Part shown: one piece after another, positions 32,429 to 37,788 of the stretch
Layout: the number at the start of each line of letters is the position of its first letter
How positions within the stretch are numbered: the stretch's first letter is position 1
NCBI GenBank assembly: GCA_012035135.1
Contig: JAAUPI010000024.1
Span: 1 to 37,788, forward strand
Direction of reading: 5' to 3'
Source: Microcoleus sp. CSU_2_2
GTDB taxonomy: Bacteria; Cyanobacteriota; Cyanobacteriia; Cyanobacteriales; Microcoleaceae
Length of the DNA stretch: 37,788 nt
Notes under the pieces: generated by a model
Told to the model about the DNA's origin: nothing
Seen by the model: the letters and a program-made list of their open reading frames with translations, nothing else
Databases searched by the model: none
Translations under genes and position numbers: made by a program

Positions 32429-33039
32429 GGCGGGGACTCCAGACGATCGATGAGAGTGACTCTCACAGTAATGATGTAGAATTGTTAAGCAATTTTTACA
32501 ATTATATACCCAATTTGGGTTAAGTGCGATCGCCCAAACCACGATTCCCCCTAACTTACCCAGGCCAGTTTCATTCTCTGGTGAAATAAATTATTAACAG
32601 AACTTAGATCCCACATTCCGTCCGCACCCCCAAAGGGCATCGTACACGCTTGCGCTCTCTGATTTCACAAATTCGGTTGATTCCGAGTCAGCGCACACTC
32701 ACTATCTTGAACAGTAATTTCTAGTTCAAATCCTAACGCTTCAATCAATAGTAAGGGCGATCGACACCGCGTTGAGCGGACAAATCATACTTAAGATAGA
32801 GGCGTTCGATCGACACAATAGTCAACCTTATTGCAGGAAACAACGTTTGATTAAAACAGGGAATTATGAATTTAAAATCGATCGTCAAAACCAATCTACT
32901 ATTTGGCAGCTAGTGCATTCAGCCAGCTATCACTGGTTTGCGCTTTCAATTATAATATAACGCCGAATTTCCCTCGGTTTTACTTCCATGATTTTTGTGA
33001 AATATACATATTAGCCTGTGTGGGTTTCAATCTGCTAAA
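32429..33039. other. Gene-poor gap with a possible antitoxin remnant
   Basis: 611 bp between the exporter and Rieske oxygenase genes. The first 150 bp carry the exporter's leader. At 32665-32784 there is a minus-strand fragment described separately. A 62-codon plus-strand frame at 32772-32960 has no family features and is not reported as a gene. The rest is AT-rich with nothing recognised. Confidence 0.5.
32665..32784 (-). pseudogene. Possible C-terminal remnant of an XRE-type antitoxin
   Basis: The minus-strand frame closed at 32665 reads PLLLIEALGFELEITVQDSE and then CALTRNQPNL. (L)xxxxxALGxELEI is the usual C-terminal ending of HigA/XRE-like antitoxins after their helix-turn-helix. No helix-turn-helix or start codon precedes it in frame, so it would be a fragment. 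Confidence 0.35.
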
Positions 33040-34110
33040 TTACTCTTTTTCCGCCTGACTTCTCATCAACCTTTGCACAGTCGCTAAAGCCCGATTTAAC
33101 TCGTAACTTTTTCTTTCAGAATTCTGCAAAAAAGCCTGCTGTTCTTCTTCAATCATTAACACGTCCTGTCGTACCAATCCCTCTAATAATTTTTGAGCCG
33201 CACCGAAACAGCTATCTTTGACAAACTTGCGAAACCAAACAGGCAATTTGTGCAGCCGCCAAAACGCATTTAACGAGGTAAAATGAATTAAATAAGCACG
33301 AGTTGTGGTCTCGCTGACGGGACAAACCAAGCAGTAAATTTTAAAATCTTTGCCCAAAGTTGAAACCCAGTGTGGGTAAACGTAACTCACCGCTAGCGGT
33401 TCCGGATGCAGTTGGCGCAGAGATTTAAAAAACAACTGAGAAATTGACCAGATTTTATCTATTTTGTAATAACTTTGTGCTTGATAGCGAGCTGTTACTT
33501 GATGCTCGTTTTCTTCTATAGTATCTAACACGGGATTTGCCCAAGCTTGCAAGTCTTCGTGCAAGTGTCCGTGATACATATCCATCAGGTTTTCAATCAA
33601 AAATGAGTAGTGAGCCTGACAGTCAATAACTGCAACTGAAGCGATATAATTGAGATTTTCCCATTCGGGTAAACCCAATAACTCAAATTTTTCGGCTTGG
33701 GTTTCTTCGCCGGGAAACAGCCAGATAAAACCGTCTTGTTCCTTGACTGGAAAAAAGTCAATTTTGCAGTTTGGCAACTTTTGATTTTTTGCCAAATAAT
33801 CAACTTCTGCGCATTCTCCCCTCGAATTTAACCGCCATCCGTGGTAGGCACATTCGATTAAATCGCCTTTGATTTGACCGTGACTGAGTTTGACTTGACG
33901 GTGCGGACATCTATCTTCTAAAGCGTTAATTTTGCCTGTACTGTCGCGGAACAGTACGATCGCCCGATGCCAAATTGTCACGGCTAGTGGCTGTGTTTGT
34001 ACTTCGGTGCTGCGAGCAACTGTATACCATCGATCGAGATTAATTCCCAACTGGCGAATGTGAGTTTTTTGTACGTTGGAAAATGCAGATTTTAGCGAGT
34101 TATTTTGCAT
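33040..34110 (-). CDS. Rieske-type non-heme iron oxygenase
   Basis: 356 aa from the ATG at 34110 (MQNNSLKSAF); its ATG overlaps the methyltransferase stop as TAATG, so the two are translationally coupled. The Rieske 2Fe-2S ligands are Cys68, His70, Cys87 and His90 in RCPHRQVKLSHG and ECAYHGW. The mononuclear iron site is Asp177/His180/His184 in ENLMDMYHGHLHED, spaced as in pheophorbide a oxygenase-like (PaO/CAO/TIC55) enzymes. With the neighbouring desaturase-Rieske fusion and methyltransferase, a carotenoid-modifying oxygenase such as CruH of synechoxanthin synthesis is a reasonable guess; I cannot confirm that family from sequence alone. No membrane helices near the C-terminus are obvious. 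Confidence 0.85.
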   Translation of the reverse strand: MQNNSLKSAFSNVQKTHIRQLGINLDRWYTVARSTEVQTQPLAVTIWHRAIVLFRDSTGKINALEDRCPHRQVKLSHGQIKGDLIECAYHGWRLNSRGECAEVDYLAKNQKLPNCKIDFFPVKEQDGFIWLFPGEETQAEKFELLGLPEWENLNYIASVAVIDCQAHYSFLIENLMDMYHGHLHEDLQAWANPVLDTIEENEHQVTARYQAQSYYKIDKIWSISQLFFKSLRQLHPEPLAVSYVYPHWVSTLGKDFKIYCLVCPVSETTTRAYLIHFTSLNAFWRLHKLPVWFRKFVKDSCFGAAQKLLEGLVRQDVLMIEEEQQAFLQNSERKSYELNRALATVQRLMRSQAEKE

Positions 34111-34799
34111 TATAAATATTCCCAAATTACACCCAAAAAACTATCTAATTTCACAAAATAACAGCCGGGAAAGTAACGACTGTATATTTTTTTAAATCGA
34201 CCTTCTGATAAATACCTGTGGCTGGCCAAATGTTTCAACCAGCTTGGAGACGTTCTAAATTTGAACAGTCTTGAGGCATTGCGAAATCCGTATTTGGAAC
34301 AGTCAGAAATAAACTCTCTACTTGCACCTGCTATGTAGCTGCTGATGCCAGGTGTTTCAACTTCCGATACATTATCTATAAAGACGACTTTTCCGTGGGG
34401 GTTTAACAATTTTTTAATTGCTTGGAGGGTGGTGGGTAGATGTTGCAGGTTGTGAAAAGTGGAGGCACTAACGATTAAATCAAATTTGCGATCGAGCGTT
34501 AATTGATTCGCATCCATTTGGATATATTCGATATTCAATGCAGAGCGTTTTTGACTAGCGATCGCGAGCATTTTCGCTGACAAATCTACTGCCACTACAT
34601 TAGTATAATATTTAGCCAATTCAAAAGCAAGAATGCCAGAACCGCAGCCGATATCGAGTGCTATACCTTTGTTAGTGGAGAGGTTTTTAGTAAAAAAATC
34701 GTTCTGGCTTTGCAAAGTAGCTGCAAAATCATATTCGGTTGCAAAAGCATCAAACGCTACATATCGATCGGAAAATTTTCGGTTATTAATTTTTAGCAT
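34110..34799 (-). CDS. Class I SAM-dependent methyltransferase
   Basis: 229 aa from the ATG at 34799 (MLKINNRKFSDRYVAFDAF), which has GGAG nine bases upstream; an ATG five codons earlier (34814) and a TTG at 34859 are alternatives. Motif I is ALDIGCGSGILAFELA (about 46-61), with the acidic residue after strand 2 in VVAVDLSAKML and motif IV-like FDLIVSASTFHNLQHL. This is the UbiE/Coq5-like small-molecule group; the acceptor is unknown. It is upstream of, and overlaps by one base, the Rieske oxygenase gene, so the two should act on the same product. Confidence 0.88.
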   Translation of the reverse strand: MLKINNRKFSDRYVAFDAFATEYDFAATLQSQNDFFTKNLSTNKGIALDIGCGSGILAFELAKYYTNVVAVDLSAKMLAIASQKRSALNIEYIQMDANQLTLDRKFDLIVSASTFHNLQHLPTTLQAIKKLLNPHGKVVFIDNVSEVETPGISSYIAGASREFISDCSKYGFRNASRLFKFRTSPSWLKHLASHRYLSEGRFKKIYSRYFPGCYFVKLDSFLGVIWEYL

Positions 34800-34892
34800 T
34801 TTTTCTGACTCCATCCTAATGAAATATTTTAACTCCAGATGCACGCAGAGCGACGCCAATAATTTTTGAGCTTCTGGGGTCTGCTTTTTGGA

Positions 34893-35162
34893 CTAGGGAA
34901 ACCATACCCACAAACCGTAACTCATCTGAATTGCTACCAATATTAGCAAAAAATTCAGTAGAGCGATCGCCCCTACTCCTCTCCAAATCAACTTGAAAAT
35001 TTCACAGCGACGCACCATACCAAATAGCGTAGGGTGCGTCGCCATCGATTCTCTCCAAATCAACTTGAAAATTTCACAGCGACGCACCATACCCAATAGC
35101 GTAGGGTGTGTCGCCATCGATTCTCTCCAAATCAACTTGAAAATTTCACAGCGACACACCAT
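34893..35162 (-). CDS. Doubtful small membrane protein with a triplicated N-terminus
   Basis: An 89-codon frame. The C-terminal 29 residues (GVGAIALLNFLLILVAIQMS, then YGLWVWFP) would make one good membrane helix, ending just before the methyltransferase leader. The N-terminal part is the 72-bp tandem repeat read three times as CEIFKLIWR...MATHPTL. If real, the original protein was probably about 35-40 residues and began within the last repeat copy. No ribosome site decides the start, and it may be only a repeat-derived open frame. Confidence 0.25.
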   Translation of the reverse strand: MVCRCEIFKLIWRESMATHPTLLGMVRRCEIFKLIWRESMATHPTLFGMVRRCEIFKLIWRGVGAIALLNFLLILVAIQMSYGLWVWFP

Positions 35163-35165
35163 ACC
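34979..35165. repeat. 72-bp tandem repeat, 2.6 copies, with a GGGTGCGTCGC palindrome
   Basis: Copies start at 34979, 35051 and 35123 (CTCTCCAAATCAACTTG) with an exact 72-base period and very few differences. Each contains GCGACGCACCATACC and AGGGTG(C/T)GTCGCC, the same inverted pair seen at 8729 and 11972. In copies 2 and 3 paired changes (TGTGTCGCC with GCGACACACC) keep the hairpin complementary. Confidence 0.9.
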
Positions 35166-35178
35166 AATACGACAAACC

Positions 35179-37131
35179 TTAGATTTTGAGCACGCCTTCA
35201 GGAGTCACGGTGAAGAGCGATCGCCTCTGCAAACCCTCCCGATATAAAATAGCATTAGCTGCCAATAAACCGCTGCTAACCGCCCTTTCCATTAAACCGC
35301 AAGGAAACGGCATTTTTACCCAATCTCCCGCAAACAAAAGATTGGGAACGCCGCAGCAAGTCTCCGGCCGTTCCGCATAACTACCGGGCGGATAACCGGA
35401 GAAATTCTTTTGATTTACGAGTTCCCGGTGCAGCATATTTGCCGACTTTAATTCCGGCACGATTTCGTACAATTCTTGCTCGAAAGTAGCAAGCAAAACC
35501 TGCTGGTTCGGGAATTCTTTCTCCTTGTAACAGTAAGCGTGTAATTCCACTACACTGCCACCAGTTTTCTGATTCCACTCGATAAATTGATCCTGAATCC
35601 GGTGGTAAAGCGTAATGCTGTCAGTGAGTTTGTAGCCGGAAAGCGAAGTGAAATTGCTGTGTTCCCAGGGAAATTCTCGATCAAACCAAAAACGGCCCAC
35701 CGCAAACGGATCGGCTATTTTCAAACTCTCGATCCGACTCTGTACTTGGGGATTCACCTCACCGCTTGCCAAACTAAACAAGTGCTGCATCCCCGGAACA
35801 TCGGCAGCAAAAACATAGTAATCTGCCTTCACCGTTTCCCCCAAAAGTTGGGGCTGCAATTTGCTAGTAGCGGCTGCCAACTGTACCTGATCTTCTTTTT
35901 TGGCAACCACATTAAATCGCGGCAAATCCCGCTGCGCTGGCCCGCTCACAACTTGACCCTCAGCATCAAAAACTGCTCCGTGACAAGGACAGTGAAATTG
36001 ACCGTCATTCTGCTTCTGAACCGTACAACCTTGGTGAGTACAAGTCAGAGAAATCGCCTCTTTTCCCTCCGGTACCGTGGCAAATACGCTATCCCCAGCG
36101 CCAAAATATTCTGTAGAGTTACTATCATTTAAAAGCGAGTTTCGCTTCACCCAAAAAGGTGCGTTACTTCGCACATCTCCCGATTGGTAACTCAGAGAAT
36201 CAATCTGACCGTTTTCCCAGTGAATGCCACTAACTGCGACATCTGTTAATACTTTTCCACCTTTACTTTCAATCGATCTGGCAATTGGCTGCACCAAACT
36301 AGTACCCATATCTTGCCGGGTACCGTTGAATGCCAAACCTTCGGGATTACCGAAAAAATAGAAGTGGAAGAATTGCATTAATTCTCCCACGCTCAATTCG
36401 TCAGGAGAGTTAAGACTGGACTTTGCAAAAGGCAGAAAATACAAGTCGTAAAGCCCGCGCGGAAATTCATCTTTTACCCAATCGGCAACTGATATATTGT
36501 CGAGTCGATCGAAACTTTTTTGAGTTTGAAAACCGCCGATTTCTCGAAACACTTGCCAGTGAGCGGGTTTAGTCAGATCTATTCCCCATTTCATCCAGTT
36601 GGGAGAAGCTATCCCCAAGTCCACGACATTCCAAGGAAAAGCTGAATGGTTGGGGCGGAAGACTTCTGGTTTGTACTTGCCATTTCTAAATACAACGGCA
36701 TAGGATTCTAAAGATACAAAATTCTCAGTAATTTCTAGTTCTTTTACCACACTTTTGAGGTTGTAGTATTGCGGAAAAAAACCATGGAAACCATGTTCCA
36801 TCATAAAGGTTTCGTTCCCCACTTGAATCGGCCAACTAGCAATTTTGCCACCGAGTTGGGGCGATTTTTCCAACAGCGTCACGGCAAAACCCCGCTGGCA
36901 CAGTTCGTAGGCACAAGCAAGCCCTGCCAAGCCACCTCCGACAACTGCAACGGTTTTGCGAGTGGAAAGCAGCCGCGGCAAGTCAAGGGAGTCTTGCTGA
37001 AAAACAGTTGGCTGTGGCTTAGAAAATCGAGAGTAGCCTAGCAGCCCGCCGGCGGCACCGACTCCGAGGAATTTGAGGGCTGTTCGTCGAGAAACTGGCA
37101 CAGGTAGCGGTGAATTGGTTGATTGACTCAT
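35179..37131 (-). CDS. cruE: Tat-exported carotenoid desaturase with internal Rieske domain (CruE/CrtU-like)
   Basis: 650 aa. A twin-arginine signal (SRRTALKFLGVGAAGGLLG, Arg15-Arg16) precedes the FAD-binding fold VAVVGGGLAGLACAYEL (61-77). The scaffold is that of phytoene/zeta-carotene desaturases (EHGFHGFFPQYYNL, AGDWVKMPFPCGLMERAVSSG). A Rieske domain is inserted: CTHQGC (Cys364, His366, Cys369) and CPCHG (Cys381, Cys383, His384), with the extra cysteines typical of high-potential Rieske clusters. CruE and CrtU convert beta- or gamma-carotene to aromatic-ring carotenoids by desaturation and methyl migration. From memory this fusion occurs there, so the symbol is tentative. The Rieske oxygenase and methyltransferase genes lie 1 kb downstream on the same strand. 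Confidence 0.75.
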   Translation of the reverse strand: MSQSTNSPLPVPVSRRTALKFLGVGAAGGLLGYSRFSKPQPTVFQQDSLDLPRLLSTRKTVAVVGGGLAGLACAYELCQRGFAVTLLEKSPQLGGKIASWPIQVGNETFMMEHGFHGFFPQYYNLKSVVKELEITENFVSLESYAVVFRNGKYKPEVFRPNHSAFPWNVVDLGIASPNWMKWGIDLTKPAHWQVFREIGGFQTQKSFDRLDNISVADWVKDEFPRGLYDLYFLPFAKSSLNSPDELSVGELMQFFHFYFFGNPEGLAFNGTRQDMGTSLVQPIARSIESKGGKVLTDVAVSGIHWENGQIDSLSYQSGDVRSNAPFWVKRNSLLNDSNSTEYFGAGDSVFATVPEGKEAISLTCTHQGCTVQKQNDGQFHCPCHGAVFDAEGQVVSGPAQRDLPRFNVVAKKEDQVQLAAATSKLQPQLLGETVKADYYVFAADVPGMQHLFSLASGEVNPQVQSRIESLKIADPFAVGRFWFDREFPWEHSNFTSLSGYKLTDSITLYHRIQDQFIEWNQKTGGSVVELHAYCYKEKEFPNQQVLLATFEQELYEIVPELKSANMLHRELVNQKNFSGYPPGSYAERPETCCGVPNLLFAGDWVKMPFPCGLMERAVSSGLLAANAILYREGLQRRSLFTVTPEGVLKI

Positions 37132-37697
37132 AAAGGGGGTTAAACAAAATAGGTCATCTGTTGGTTGAAGGCAGGCACAATTTAGAGACGCAGAAGGTAC
37201 GCCACAGAATCAAAAATTATGACGAATGCCTTCTGACGAATGGCTGCGGAAGGGGCAGACGCCATAAGCCATATATCATAGAGCTTAAAACATGATACGT
37301 GAAACTCCCCTGACATCAAGGGGAAGGGATTTTTGGTTCAAATCAGACTGGGGAGTGCCAACTCATCTGTCAATCCAGAAAGTAGTGGCTAGCCAATATT
37401 TTACTCTCCCTAAGCGATAAGTTCCCGTATGCCCTAACATACAGTTCACAATTATTCCCCTCCTGATTCAGTCCTTTTTTGCAATATTCAATTTCGCTCT
37501 ATGCCCGATCGATAGATTAGATCGATCGCAAATAATCTATCTTAGGTATGATCTTTTGTGACGCTGATGTAAAGTTATGTGTAGCCTCGATCGCACCCCG
37601 GCTCTAAAATCTCCCACCTAAAATCTAAAGTAATTGATCAAAGTGCCCCGATTGGCTGCTAGAAAAAACCGATTTTAAAAAGGGCGATAAGTTACTG
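37132..37697. other. Gene-free leader region of the carotenoid enzyme gene
   Basis: About 570 bp without a credible ORF. GATCGATCG/CGATCGATCG-type sequence occurs near 37508-37527. The first 200 bases contain AGCTTAAAACATGATACGTG and CTGACATCAAGGGGAAGGG stretches with no repeats or genes that I can name. A promoter for cruE presumably lies here but was not located. Confidence 0.4.
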
Positions 37698-37788
37698 ATT
37701 ACCCATTACCCATTACCCATGACCCATGACCCATGACCCATGACCCATTACCCATTACCCATGACCCATGACCCATTACCCATTACCC
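37698..37788 (+). repeat. Heptamer array of 13 units in two variants, cut by the window end
   Basis: Exactly 13 units fill 91 bases, each either ATTACCC (A) or ATGACCC (G), in the order A A A G G G G A A G G A A. No other variant or spacer occurs. The array continues past the end of the window. Confidence 0.9.

Noticed and set aside
32772-32960. 62-codon plus-strand gene
   Set aside because: No ribosome site, no recognisable motif, and base composition like the surrounding non-coding DNA.

Overview
The window looks like chromosome of a filamentous, non-model cyanobacterium, most likely of the Oscillatoria/Microcoleus type. The evidence is the density of GCGATCGC (HIP1) octamers and CGATCG sites, heptanucleotide tandem arrays, several families of dispersed palindromic repeats, and typical cyanobacterial genes (xisH/xisI, an Fe-S type cysH, a CruE/CrtU-like carotenoid enzyme, a small thylakoid-type membrane protein). 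No rRNA, tRNA, CRISPR array, prophage or intact transposase was recognised.

Layout. 1-2.3 kb: a site-2 protease with CBS domains, then xisH-xisI, followed by the decayed remains of a second small-gene pair. 2.6-8.7 kb: housekeeping metabolism (lipoate/octanoyl transfer, thioredoxin, PLP aminotransferase, cysH, aroH, sppA, a VanZ-like protein). 8.9-13.6 kb: a 612-codon helical/coiled-coil membrane protein of unknown role, then an SGNH hydrolase and an MBOAT acyltransferase that probably O-acetylate an exported polysaccharide. 13.9-16.9 kb: a long ClpB. 17.0-17.7 kb: a small membrane protein gene and, directly upstream, a highly structured RNA that resembles HEARO/omega RNA without an intact iscB. 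17.7-21.1 kb: a trehalose synthase-maltokinase fusion broken by a one-base frameshift beside the catalytic NHDE motif. 21.4-26.2 kb: 2Fe-2S ferredoxin, a divergent sigma-like protein, a solitary DNA methyltransferase, and a convergent DUF5131/TcmP pair. 26.2-32.4 kb: a 1258-codon 5-oxoprolinase/hydantoinase, an M28 peptidase and an EamA exporter. 33.0-37.1 kb: a class I methyltransferase overlapping a Rieske oxygenase, with a Tat-exported desaturase carrying an internal Rieske domain; the set suggests aromatic carotenoid (synechoxanthin-type) chemistry.

The most unusual signals are: (1) at least four kinds of dispersed intergenic-type repeat sitting in frame inside the hydantoinase gene, one of which encodes nearly the same peptide in the aminotransferase gene; (2) the orphan HEARO-like RNA; (3) the DUF5131-TcmP-methyltransferase neighbourhood, in which two genes carry the pentapeptide QLSLF, a canonical sliding-clamp-binding motif; (4) the treS frameshift; (5) two MITE-like elements, one with a 7-bp flanking direct repeat; (6) a tandem heptamer array built from two alternating variants. 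All family assignments are from reading motifs; no database search was run.
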